DNA from: Copromyces sp. CBS 386.78
Lineage: Eukaryota > Ascomycota > Sordariomycetes > Sordariales > Sordariaceae
Direction of reading: 5' to 3'
Length of the DNA: 64,000 bases
Assembly (NCBI GenBank): GCA_030685235.1
Contig: MU839235.1
Location: forward strand, 34,688 to 98,687
The notes below the pieces were generated by a model, which saw only the letters and a program-made list of their open reading frames with translations, did not search any database and was not told where the DNA came from. Positions 1 to 10,670 of the stretch are shown here, one piece after another. A program made the position numbers and the translations under genes. Within the stretch, counting starts at the first letter, position 1. Every line of letters starts with the position of its first letter.

Positions 1-241
1 AAGGAGCACGCGGACATAACAACACGGCAGGCAAAAGTACCAAAAAATAATGTAAACGATGGTGTTGATATCTACGACATAGATCCTCTAAACCAAAACA
101 CTGATATCCCATCGGCCCCGAATATGACCCCTAACGCAAACCCATGTAAATGCATTACAACTTCAAGTCATTAACAACCCCCTTCCAAATAATTCCACCG
201 TAGAAAGATCAGAAACCCAGAAATATCCCAGGCAGACAGAC

Positions 242-1881
242 CTAGAAAAGGAACACCTGATCCGTAGCCTTGGACAAGGTACCAGGGGCCGTGAACCCCA
301 GCGAAACCAAGTTCTTGCTCACAGCCGCCACCATAGGCGGAGGCCCACAAAGCAACATCTTTGTGCTCTCCGCCGCAGGCGGCAAGAACTCCCTGATCAT
401 ATCAGCCGTCACGAACCCCTTCAGGCCCGTCCACTTCTCGTCCGGCTGGGCGAGGACGTACTGCACCGACAGCTTCTCGGGAAACGCCTTGACGAACCCG
501 TCGAGCTCCTCTCTCAGCAAAATATCCGCCTCGGTGTTGTTGGCGTACAGCAGCGAAATCCTCGTCCTGTCGCTCTCGTCCTCGCAGATGGCGCGGATGA
601 GCTGGTACATGGGCGTGATGCCGGTGCCGCCGGCGATCATGCCGATTTCCTTGGCGTAGCCGTTGGGCACGTACTGCATGGCGCCTTTGGGCCCGCGCAT
701 CTCGATGTGGTCGCCGATTTGCATGCGCTCGAGGTGCTTGGTCATGAGGCCCGTGTCGTAGACCTTGATGAGGAGCTCGACGCGGCCGAGGTCCGAGTTG
801 TTGGAGACGGGCGTGTAGGAGCGCGAGACGTTCTTGCCGTCGATGAGGGCGCGCAGGGCAATGTGCTGGCCCGTGGGAAGGCCGAGGACGTCGGTGGGGC
901 GCGGCAGGGCGAAGACGAGGTGGAAGACGTTGGGGGAGACCAGCACCTTGCGGACGAGCTTGAACTTGCGCCAGTCCGCGGGGTCCATCACCTTGTTGGC
1001 GGGAGTTGGAGGCTTGACGGCAGGACCCGTGGTGGCTGCGGTGGAGTAGGCGGGCATCTTGAGGATGGCCATCTTGCGCTCCTTCGTGGCCGGACGGCTA
1101 CGCGGGAAGTGGGTGAATTCCTTCTGGGCCTCGAGCTTGGAGAGCGCCCAGGTGGTGACGGCCGTGGTCAGGGAAAGCTCGACGACGGTGGCGATGCCGA
1201 CACCCCACCAGAAGAGCTTGGAGGAGCCGCCGCCGTTGTGTTGGGCCAACTTGGAGCGCATCAAGTCGGCGAGCTGGCTGACGGGCTTTTGCGCCGTGGT
1301 GACGGCGGCGAGAGCCCATTCGGGGCCAGTCCACCATCCCTTGGCCAGACCGACGGCACCGACACTGGCAATGACGGAAGCCATGGCCACGGTCTTCTTG
1401 ACGTTCTTCCTGACCTTGGACTTGGCGACCTGCTTGACATCAATAGCGGCCACCATGGCGACCTTTTCGAATGTTGGCCTGAAGACCTCGACCTCGTCGG
1501 CGTGTTCCTACGTACGTACAGACGAAACTTGGTGAGCGATGATTCAGGGGGCAACATGAAAGTAAACAAAGGGAACCAAAACATACATCTTGGGCCAAAT
1601 CACCCACGTAGAGCTCTTTCAGGATATCGTCGGTCTCGGCAGAGTGGCCAACTTCGACAAACTGCTCGGTCGCGTCGGTCCCGGCAACCTCACGAAGAAT
1701 GATGGAGCCGCCGGGGTGGTCCTCGAGGTATGATGTGGCATTGTAGACTGGGAGAGTCAGTCAGTCACCAAGTCAAGCAGGACAAAAGAACAAGGAACTC
1801 ACCCTTGTTGTGAAGAATCATCCATACGTCGTCCTTGCTGTTGTGCTTGCGCACTTGGTCCAGGGTGAATGTGGCGGCCAT
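242..1881 (-). CDS. cytochrome b5 / NADH-cytochrome b5 reductase fusion protein
   Basis: Three exons (1803..1881, 1587..1747, 242..1507) join in phase to 501 codons. Residues 1-90 are a cytochrome b5 heme domain: HPGG gives axial His37 and VGHS gives His61. Two hydrophobic stretches follow (about 123-138 and 178-202), suggesting a membrane anchor between the domains. The C-terminal half is a ferredoxin-reductase-type module with the FAD motif RSYTPVS (about 309-315), the NAD site GGTGITPM (about 373-380), CGPPPM and a terminal VFLF. Such enzymes pass electrons from NADH through FAD to heme b5 for lipid desaturation or P450 support; here acceptor and reductase are in one chain. The start is the first ATG, in a good context before the b5 domain. 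The P450 gene diverges from it across about 1 kb, so a redox partnership is conceivable but only inferred. Domain calls are firm; location and physiological substrate are not. Confidence 0.9.
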
Positions 1882-2902
1882 GATTCTTTTTCTTTTTTGT
1901 TGTTGTTGTTTAGTGCAAGTGGGTTGGATATATAAATCCAAAATGAACAAGCAACAGCAAGAACAAACTTTCGGTGTGGTAAGGGGTACTTGTTCTTCTT
2001 GTTTACAACTTTTCAGTCCGAATCGGACCTTGATATCCCGAGCCTCCTCGCCCTTGTCGGCGACATGTTCCCGACGCGCCGCCGCTATGCGGAACCGGGT
2101 GCCGACTGTTGTATTTTTCTGCTTTCTGACTCGTGATAGGCACCCATTACCACCTTACCACGTCGGTGTGCTGCATTCGTTGACGAGAAGAGAAAGGCGG
2201 TGCCCACACTCATGGATATCTATCTCCGAGTTTCATCGCAACCCCCCCCTCCCCCTGTCTTATCAAGACAAGTAGTCTAACCACCAGGCCCTAGCGGCGG
2301 CGACTAGCCGGGGTCTTTTCTTGACTAAAAGCTTGACAGACGGGTTTTCTGCAGCATCCGATTGGTGATCGCCGCCACTTTTGCCCTTTGGGAGTTGGTC
2401 GATCGGGGCCTGGCGCACGAACTTCGGTCGAGTTACAACCGTGGCCGGTCCGTGGTTTTAGTGTAACTTGTTCCCTATTCCATCCCTTTCCCTCACCTAT
2501 CCAACTTCCTTAGGTTTCATCTTTGTCGGCCTTACACAGGACGAAAAAGAAGAATCTCCACCATCATGAAATGTCGGACTCCTGCAACTGATGCGGGGGC
2601 AGACCAGCACAGACGATGATCGGGGATCGACAGCAACGACTGGAACTAGGGTACCTATTCTTCGAAGAACGACCCTGCCCGCACTCTCGATCTTGGATGG
2701 TTTCGGTGTGTTCTGCATTTGCGTATCGGTGTAATGCTACACCGAATGTGTGCCACTTGACCACTCGGAGTGCAACGACGGAAAACGAGATGCCGAGACC
2801 CGATCACCCAGTGATATATAAAACCACCATAACCAGACGACACATTCGTTTGGACTCTGTAGTTTTGATGATCCCCATCTCTAATTCAACACCTGAATCA
2901 TC
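1882..2902. promoter_or_regulatory. divergent promoter region of the b5-reductase and P450 genes
   Basis: About 1 kb between two divergent starts. The ORFs here lack domains and normal starts and look like chance frames. A TATA-like motif lies near the P450 end. Confidence 0.5.
2815..2823 (+). promoter_or_regulatory. TATA-like box of the P450 gene
   Basis: TATATAAAA stands about 80 bp before the P450 ATG at 2903, a plausible core-promoter distance. It was seen by eye only; no transcript start is known. Confidence 0.4.
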
Positions 2903-4634
2903 ATGTCATCACAAACATTCTTCCTCGTTGGCGACGAGCCATCAACCACCGCTCGCGGCATCGTTGTCGATCCCAAGTGGAAGCTCGAGGAGCTCAAGAG
3001 GGCCGTTGGCCTTGCTCACCACGTTGCTCAACCTACCGGTATGTTTTCCACATCAACCACAAAAGGCCGAGTCTAACAAACCAAACGCAGGCATAACCTT
3101 CCACCTCGACACCGACCATGACTCCCCCGCCCTCACCACCGTCGAGTCCGTCCTCTCGGCCCCGGGCCCCATAGCCTGCCGCATAGACGGCAACCCCGTG
3201 CGCTCCCCCCAAGGGCCCGAGGGTCTCCCCGTCGTGGGGTCCTACTACGAGATCTTCCCCGACCACTTGGCGAACCACTACCGCCTGTTCCGCAAATACG
3301 GCCACGTCATCAAAACCACCAACATGGGCCGGGTCAACTACCTGACCGACGACCCAGCCGTGGCTCTCGTCGCCTCGGCCGAGTCCGCCTACTTCAGCAA
3401 GAAGATCACCCCGGAACATCCCCTTTCGGGAATCAAGGACAACAGCGCCGTTTTCATCGGCGACACCGAGACCGAGAACTGGCGGTTGGCGCACAAGTTT
3501 ATCCCGCCGGCCATGGGCCCCAAGGCCGTCAGGCATTACACGCCCCTGATGCAGGACTGTGTGCGGGGCTCCTTCAAGGTGTTTGACGAGCTTGACGCGA
3601 GGGGCGAGGCCTGGAACGTGTACCAGTACATGGTCAAGCTGGCCTCGCAAACCGTCGGCAAGTTCGTCATGGGGTACGACTACCACCACTTTGACGCGGT
3701 CGACTCGCCGGTGCACCCGATCGTGAGCAACTTCGTCTACGTCTTGGCTCTGAACAAAAAGGTTACCGCCCGCGGGGGGTGGTACCAGCATCTACCGTTT
3801 GGCGACCCGGCCAAGCTGAAGGCGCTCCGGCGGATTACCTACGCGCAGCTAGCCGAGGCTGTCGAATCGGCTCCCTCAAGTGGGATCGAGAACTTGAACC
3901 TGCCGCTTGCCGAAGCCGCGACGAAAGCCTCTTGCGTAGCAGACTACCTCGTCAACGCGGTCGACGAACAGGGCCAGCATTTCCCCAAGGGCCTGGTCCT
4001 CTCCAACATGCTGGTCGTCAACGGCGCAGGCTACACCACGACTTCTTCCCTGCTGTCATGGTGCATCTACGCCCTCGTTACGTATCCCCAGATGCAAGAC
4101 CGCCTGCTCCAAGAACTTATTGATTATGGCATCAACAACGACACGCAATGGGACCCGGACCTCGCGCACTCTTTGCCCTTCCTGGACGCCTTCCTCAAGG
4201 AGACCCAGCGTCTGCACAACCCCAGTTTCCAGCCCGCGCGCACCACGAAGACCGACGTCGTCGTGCCAGGAGGCTTCCGTCTGCCCGAGAACGCCATCGT
4301 CATCACGCACCTGCATGCCATCCATACCAACCCGGAGCATTGGCGTGATCCCTTCCGCTTTGATCCTGACAGGTGGGACACCGACGAGGTCAAGGCCCGT
4401 CATCGCGGCGCGTACGTGCCCTTCACGGCGGGTCCGAGATCGTGCATTGGTTTCAACTTTGCCTTGCTGGAGATCAAGATTTTGTTGAGCGAGCTTCTCT
4501 ACCGTTACAAGTTCACCAGGGAAGGGTTCGAGGCCATTGAGTATGATCCCGAGTTCCAGCTTATCCGGCCCTTGAATTTCTATGTCACTGCCAAGAGGAG
4601 GACCGAGTGGCCTGCTGCCAAGAGCGCTGCTTAA
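2903..4634 (+). CDS. cytochrome P450 monooxygenase without an N-terminal membrane anchor
   Basis: Two exons (2903..3038, 3091..4634) encode 559 residues; the intron has donor GTATGT and acceptor GCAG and joins in phase. P450 hallmarks are present: the heme loop FTAGPRSCIGF with ligand Cys497, the K-helix ETQR, and an I-helix NGAGYTTTS with the oxygen-activating Thr. A Gly/Pro hinge (GPEGLPVVGS) precedes the catalytic domain. Unlike most fungal microsomal P450s, the first 80 residues are polar and show no transmembrane helix, so the enzyme may be soluble or peripheral. The general look (EGLPVVGSYYEIFPDHLANH) recalls the CYP102/CYP505 clan, but no reductase domain follows the stop. The substrate is unknown. 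Neighbours do not form a secondary-metabolite cluster. The start is the ATG upstream of the intron; a longer in-frame reading from 2616 would run through the promoter and intron and is not credible. Confidence 0.9.
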
Positions 4635-5244
4635 GGTAAGCCGTGGCTGGCTGGCTGGCTGGCTGCGGTGCATTGTCGGTGTTTTTCGGTTTTCCTAGGT
4701 ACATTTACATTATTTCTGTTTGCATGGGCGGCTTCTCCAAGTACTTACGTCTTTACTCTTACTTCAATCATTGATCGTGTGCTTTGCTTGTCATCTGCCG
4801 CTTGTTTGTTGATCTCTCGCTTCCTTCTTGCCCATGATGCCTCCGGCGGCCCCATCCGGGGAGGGACCTCGCTTCGCTCGAGTTCGCTCGAATTCGATCC
4901 AAGTGGAAAATGTTGAACTATAATATATCCTGTGAGAAATCAGTCTGCACACAAAAGGCAAGTTTTTCCAAAAGTTCCGTCCTCCCGGCCTCCGATCGAG
5001 AAAACACCTGCCATACATCCCAAGTACAGAACTGGCAGTGCATCCAAAATCGCAAACATTTCTTTTCCAAAAACAAAAAACTCCGCCAATGCTGTCTAGT
5101 GGTACAATGCCATCCCATCGTGCATGTCCAATACCTTTGTCCCAGTTAATGGTCCCATGTCTATCCAAATCCAGTTGCATATCGAATACCCATCCGTCAA
5201 AGTCTATCCCTTAACAAGACCCAAGATATAAGTAGCTCCAAAAA
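4635..5244. other. convergent 3' region with a GGCT microsatellite
   Basis: The 3' ends of the P450 (+) and the Zn2Cys6 factor (-) face each other here. A short GGCT tandem run lies at about 4644-4664. No gene is supported. Confidence 0.4.
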
Positions 5245-7218
5245 TCACCGCCCATAACTCTCCTTTAAAGCCCTCAACGCCCTCGAATGTGGTCCTGAAT
5301 GCCTCACATTCGTATCCGCATCCAACCACTCACTCTCCCTCTCCTCCTTTTCCAAGACCCCAATCAGCTTGATAATCAACGGCTCGCTTCTTCTCGTCCA
5401 CTCTTCTCTTAGTGCTTGCATTCCTCCTCCATTTCCTCCCTGTCCCTGTTGTGGCTGATTCCCAGTCGAAGAACCAGGAGTACTTGACGACCCACCACCA
5501 CCACCACCAACCAAAAACTCCCTCAACATCACCGCCGAACTAACAGCATTATGCACAAACGGCCAAGACCGACACACGATCGGACTCAACTGGTACATGT
5601 CCAAAAAGCCCTCAACCGCTTCGGTAGCATGCATGGCGTACTCGCTCGTCAGCTGTTTTTCCTCCTCCACGTCTTGTCCTCCCTCATCGTGGTCATGGCA
5701 CCCTCCCTGCTGTTGGCCCTGCTGGCCCTGCTGCTGGCGATCCTCCCGCAACGTGTCCACGCACAGCCGATACATCCTGCACAAAGCACTGGCGACGTGG
5801 ATTTGCAAGCCCAGCCGTTCTAGGTGCTTCTGAAGGGTGTCGCATTGCGAGTCATCGCCAAGGTGTGGGGCCGAGTCTGCCAACATCAAATCGAACTGGC
5901 GCTTGAAGGATAGGAGAGAGCGGATCTGCGAGTAGCGACGGTCTTTGTCGGTGTCGAATTGGACGGAGGGGGATTGGGACGTCGCCGTGCCTTCGCGGGT
6001 CCAGTCGAGGATCACTAGGGAGACGCGGAAGACGGCTTCTGTAAAGGAGTACTGTGGTTGTTGGCCGTGTTTGTTGGAAAGGTGGCGGTGGGCGCCAAAC
6101 ACGTCGTTGTGTAGGATCGTCGAGGTGGCGACGGGCGGGCGGTCGTAGGTAAAGGAGAGGAAGGTGTCTTGCCAGATGATCATTCGCCTGTCGTCCCGGG
6201 AAAGGTTAGTGATTGCAGGTAGGACGTCGAGAGAATAGGGACTAACCAAAGATGAGCCGCCTGGGTACGATGAACCTCGCTAGCCCAGGCTCCCTGGGAC
6301 CCCGGCATCGAGGCCTCATGCAACCCGATACTCTGGGCCAACCGGATCGTCACGCCGAGGAGGATCCAAGCGCTGTTAGTCTCTAGGTTATTTCTCAGAC
6401 AGTGTCCAATGAGAGCCATGGCTTGGATCTGGTTCAGATCCGTCTTGAAGAAGAGGTTGGCTGTTCTGAGACATTGGAATGCCGAACAAACTTTTTTTTC
6501 CCGTTAGCACATTTGTCATTCCAATTGATTCTTCTCAAGGGGCAAGGGAACTAACTCACCGAAAACCTTGCTCCTCAAATACCTCTCCTGCGCCGTGTCC
6601 GAACTAAACTGTGTCCCACACGCCAACACGCTAAACAACAAGGCCAGCCAGCTTGGATCGGTATTCTCCTCGATCCACTGACTCGTCGTCGACCCACCAT
6701 TCCCATTGCCGTGCCCCTCGGCCTCCTGCTGCTGCTGCTGCGCCCTACTCATCATGGGCTGTCTCGACAGGAAGGCATAGATGCTCGCGCGGAAGTCGTC
6801 CAGAGCGACGAGAAGCGGATAAAACGGATAGACAAAGGCCTCGAAAGCCTGCCAGTAGCGGATAATGTCGGTCTGAGAGGGTAGTGTCCGACACACATCG
6901 CCCAACTTGGCCTCGGGGGTCCATAGGTTCGCAAACGGATAGGTCCGCGGCGTCAGTTGGACTTGGTGGTGTCTGCTGCCTCCTCCTCCGCCTGATCCGT
7001 GGAGTGCGACATCTCCGCCGAGAGTCAAGAGAGGGGCAGGGTCTTGGAAGCAGCCGAGCGAGAGGGGAGGGTCGGCGCGTTTGCCGAGGAAGATGGTGGC
7101 GCCCGTGGCTTCTTCGACGAAATGTTTCCCGCGGGAGAGAGGGGTCGATTCGAGCTGGGAGATGGCAGGTGGGGTATCGCTGTAGTGGGCTTGCGTGGAG
7201 GAGGGTATTCGAGAGTGG

Positions 7219-7250
<32 letters not shown>

Positions 7251-8160
7251 GCTACTGTTTCCGTAAGTGGTGGTGGAGGTGGCTACTAACGAGTCTAGGC
7301 GGGGGAGGAGGTCGGATGTGTCTCGATGGTGCTCGGACACGGAAAACTGCGAGGGGGTTTGGGCATCTTGGTGGTGTTGTGGTTGGTGATATGGTCGGTT
7401 GGACCGGCGTTGGACCAAGTCGGACTTGAGAGACTGGATTTGCCTCTCGATGTTTTCGAGACGTTCGAGAATGGTGTCATGGTCGTCCTGTGGTTGTGGT
7501 GGTTGGCCCTGTGCTAACGGTGGGAGATAGTTGTTGTCTCTGAGTTGAGGATTTGGTGAGGGTATTTCGTGTGGTGCTCGCCTGTGTGGCTGTGGTGGAG
7601 GGGGAAATCCTGAACTAACATGCACACCCAAGACACTGTTAGCAAGCTTGCAAGGAAAGAAGGCACGGAAGAACCTAACAGGCGACGCACCATGCATTCA
7701 CTCCGATATCATGGGTTGCGACGGTGCTTGGAGAGCTATGGTCGACATAGCCATTGTGTTGTGTCGTGGGGTCAAAAGCAGCAAAGCCATTGCTACCACC
7801 TCCGCCATAAGGATCGCCGACGACGGATCTTGGCGAACTAGCCGCAACCGACGGGCCATTGGTAGCCGCCGACTTGGTTACTGACGAAGGTCTGGGAGTA
7901 GTGGCAGTGACCCTCCGACACAGCGAGACGTGATCCCTCTTCACACAGTTGGAACACGGAAGACCGCCATCGCACCGGACCTTGCGATGTCGGCAAGGGA
8001 AGCAGGATTTGACGTCGCGGGCCTTGCGCTTGTGCCTCAGCAGCTCCGTGACCAGGGCCGTGTTGTAGCCGTCGTTGACACCATCGTCCATATCAACCGG
8101 CATGTTGTTTGGTACAGCTCCAGGCGATGCTGTCGTCGGTCTTGCTATTCGGGGGTCCAT
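5245..8160 (-). CDS. Zn(II)2Cys6 fungal transcription factor
   Basis: Four exons (7691..8160, 6560..7614, 6247..6490, 5245..6187) join in phase to 903 residues. Donors are GTGCGT, GTGAGT and GTTAGT, with CTAAC-like branch points before the acceptors. Residues 53-81 form a Zn2Cys6 cluster, C-x2-C-x6-C-x5-C-x2-C-x8-C, preceded by a basic stretch. A linker with an (Asn)n run follows. The middle region (from about 410) matches the fungal-specific transcription-factor domain: a WQAFEAFVYPFYP-type segment, then QAMALIGHCLRNNLETNSAW and IGLHEAS. The C-terminus has poly-Gly and Gln-rich patches. It should be a nuclear DNA-binding regulator; the target genes cannot be read from sequence. It is convergent with the P450 but separated by 0.6 kb, so a regulatory link is speculation. 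The start is the first ATG before the cluster, with no upstream exon evident. Confidence 0.88.
7218..7250 (-). repeat. (GTT)11 microsatellite encoding an Asn tract
   Basis: Eleven perfect GTT units on the + strand read as consecutive AAC (Asn) codons in exon 2 of the Zn2Cys6 factor, in the linker after the zinc cluster. Likely length-polymorphic between strains. Confidence 0.9.
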
Positions 8161-8595
8161 CTGATCAGTGCTGTTGGCCGTCTTGGTGATGGTAATGCAT
8201 GGATGTTGGAGGTATTGGCAGCATTGGCATTAAAACAACAATTGCAGACAAGCTGACTTGTCCTGGGGACCACGCCCTTGACGACCTGGGACTGGTGGAA
8301 ATTCGGTGAGAGAAAAAATGGCAAAGCAATGGAGGATCGACGACAGTGGACCATTTAGGGGTAGTGTACACTACATGCCTAAGCCGCCGCCAGGGGAGTT
8401 CCCGTCGTCCCGAAGCTATAATTAAGGTACCCACCTACCGAGTATGGGTGGGGTCCAGTCAAGCGAAAGAATGGGTGCGGTCAAGATATTAGGCAGTATC
8501 TGGGTAAAGAAAAGTACAGCATATTTTCATAACAACCTCCAAGCACTGAGACCTTTCCCCCACGATCTTATCCGATGGGCCGAATACTTTTAGTT
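8161..8595. promoter_or_regulatory. upstream region of the Zn2Cys6 factor
   Basis: About 435 bp between the factor's ATG and the 3' end of the coiled-coil gene. It must hold the promoter and 5' UTR; no distinct motif or gene is seen. Confidence 0.35.
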
Positions 8596-10149
8596 CTACA
8601 GCACAAGGTTGGGGCCACGAAAAACCAACAAGTCGGCGAATCCCTTTTCCACCCGTTTGACCTGGAAACAAGCATTCTGGTGCAAACTGCACGTTCCTTG
8701 AACCACAGCGGCATCCTGTCCCCGGTTCATCACGTCCTCCCAGCAGTACCACTGATTCCATTCCGACGCAACCCTGAAGACCTCCAAGTGAAAGTTCGAG
8801 CTGCTATTCTGCACCGCCTTGGAGATGTGATACAGGATGGTGCGCAAGTTGCATCCTTGTGATTTGGACACATTGATGGCCAACAGGCGCCGTCTGAGCT
8901 CGTTGACCAAAGCCAGCCATTCGCGGTTGAATGTACCAGAACCAGTTGCACTTCCGCCGCAATATGCTTCGAGTTGGATGCTCAACTCCGCATTGCGTTC
9001 TCGGAGATTGGCGACCAGGGTGTTGAGACTTTGGATTTCGGTCGTCAAAATCGTCTTGACCAACTCAACCTGCTGGGGGACATTGCGAATATCGTCGAGC
9101 GCTTGTCCAAACTCTTCTGAACGTGCAGCGTTGGCCATCTCGGTTCGCAACTCGTCCACCATACGATCGTGCTCCTCTTCCTTGATGCGGATGGTGTCTT
9201 CGAGCAATGCTAGGTAGGCACGCAGACCGGTTCCTTCGGCAACGTCTTGGACGGTTTGTACTTGCCCCGACAAACCATCTAACTTGCTGACAACAGATTC
9301 GGACTGCTGGAAGGTGAGTGTTGTGGTTGATGCAACTTCTCTCTGGGCCTCCGCTAGACCGTCGTTTGTTTGGTCGGCTGTCTCGATGAACTGTTGAATC
9401 TCTCCGACTTGCACCGACAAATTATCCAGCTTCTCCAAAGCTGGTGAGAGCTTCTCTTGAAGGAGTGTACCCATCTGTTCCAAGCTGGTCTCTGGCCGCC
9501 CAATCTCCTGTCGTAGCACCTCGAACGCGTGCTTGTTGCGAGCGAGCTCTTCTTTGTCTTGCGCCACAACAGCCTTCTCCGCATCGAGTGCCCGACGCTC
9601 TCTCGCCTGCTGTTCGGCTTGTTGGGTCAGACCCTCAAGGTCCTGGCGTCTGGTGATGAGTTGCAACTCATCCTGCTGTTGTTGGCGGCGTGCTTGTTCC
9701 AGCTGATTGAGCTTGGCCTGAGCCTCCCTGTCTTTCTGCTCCGCCTGTTGAAGGGCTTGCTGAGCCTCCCTGGCTTTCTTCTCAGCCTGTTGAAGACAGT
9801 TCGCTGCTTCTTGGGCCTTCTCCTCCATGGCTCGCTCCCGGGCGGCAAGGTCTCCACGGTGCCAGGCGATTCTGTCAAACTCGGTGCGGAACTTTTCCAA
9901 GGATTCCTTTAGGCTGTGGGCCACGTCGCGAATTTCTCGAGCAATGATGACTTCATCACCCTCGCCAGGCTTTGTTCGGTCGTCGCGTGTCAACTGATTG
10001 AGTTGTCTCAGATTTTCAACCGCTTCCGCCGTCAACCTTTGAACATCAGCCTGCGCTCGACCGAGCGATTGGGTTGCTTCTGTTAGTTCGGAATCCAGCG
10101 ACTGATTCCGACGCTCCAGCCGTTCGACCTCTTGTTGGAGGGGGTCCAT
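8596..10149 (-). CDS. long coiled-coil protein of unknown function
   Basis: A single uninterrupted exon of 517 residues. Residues 1-390 are rich in Glu, Gln, Arg, Ala and Leu with heptad spacing, including QQAEKKAREAQQALQQAEQK near 120-139, which predicts a long coiled coil. The last 70 residues differ: they hold Trp and Cys, as in SEWNQWYCWEDVM, and end in VFRGPNLVL, so they may be a small globular cap. No family was recognised. A probable 5' UTR intron lies directly upstream. The gene diverges from the 489-residue orphan gene. A frameshifted, internally deleted relative of this protein lies beyond that orphan at 12146-12575, so the gene belongs to a local duplicated family. A scaffold or filament-like role is a guess from composition only. 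Confidence 0.8.
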   Translation of the reverse strand: MDPLQQEVERLERRNQSLDSELTEATQSLGRAQADVQRLTAEAVENLRQLNQLTRDDRTKPGEGDEVIIAREIRDVAHSLKESLEKFRTEFDRIAWHRGDLAARERAMEEKAQEAANCLQQAEKKAREAQQALQQAEQKDREAQAKLNQLEQARRQQQQDELQLITRRQDLEGLTQQAEQQARERRALDAEKAVVAQDKEELARNKHAFEVLRQEIGRPETSLEQMGTLLQEKLSPALEKLDNLSVQVGEIQQFIETADQTNDGLAEAQREVASTTTLTFQQSESVVSKLDGLSGQVQTVQDVAEGTGLRAYLALLEDTIRIKEEEHDRMVDELRTEMANAARSEEFGQALDDIRNVPQQVELVKTILTTEIQSLNTLVANLRERNAELSIQLEAYCGGSATGSGTFNREWLALVNELRRRLLAINVSKSQGCNLRTILYHISKAVQNSSSNFHLEVFRVASEWNQWYCWEDVMNRGQDAAVVQGTCSLHQNACFQVKRVEKGFADLLVFRGPNLVL

Positions 10150-10670
10150 GGTGCCTGCAACGAGTTAGTAATATTCCTTTTATGGGAATCGCAGGCAGGG
10201 GCGGTTATTTGGATTAGGACTGGCTTTTACTTACAGCGGCCTAGGTTCCTGATGCTGGTGTCAAAGGTGTGGTATGTGCGTTGGGGCGGCAGAAGATGAG
10301 GACGGTTGCTGGAACAAGTTGTTGAAAGATCAGACTGCGAAAGCAACCGAAAATTGAATTGTGCGTGTGAAAAAAAGAAAAGGAAATGCCGGCTGGGTGA
10401 GGAAGGTGCCAGTGCCAAGTGAATGGCATTTCCGAACGAATGACGCGTGCAAAGCTCCGGGTCGTACCTGCCTGCCTCTACAAAAGCAGTGAGGTGACGG
10501 GACGGGAATGGAAAGAATCTGAAATTTCAAAGACGGTAGGCACCACTGCAAAACCCATCCATACCTTACTCTCCCTTCCAGGTCGTCTCCTTTCTCTTGA
10601 GTGCTCTTGCAACCTTCCTACCTAGGTACGGTACCGACGCATCAACAATCTCAGAGACAACCTCAAAGCC
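10150..10670. promoter_or_regulatory. shared divergent promoter of the coiled-coil and orphan genes
   Basis: About 520 bp separate the two ATGs. Apart from the UTR intron no gene is supported. The head-to-head layout allows co-regulation, which is inference. Confidence 0.45.
10155..10234 (-). other. probable 5' UTR intron of the coiled-coil gene
   Basis: On the minus strand, donor GTAAGT, a TTACTAAC branch point and acceptor TTGCAG span 80 nt, ending six bases before the ATG. All three signals fit fungal consensus. Confidence 0.65.

Noticed and set aside
707..1702. 331-codon plus-strand ORF opposite the b5 reductase
   Set aside because: Antisense shadow of a GC-rich coding exon; Gly/Val/Asp-rich product without domain.
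2903..8160. P450 plus Zn2Cys6 factor as a secondary-metabolite cluster
   Set aside because: No backbone synthase, transporter or other tailoring enzyme is adjacent; neighbours are unrelated to such pathways.
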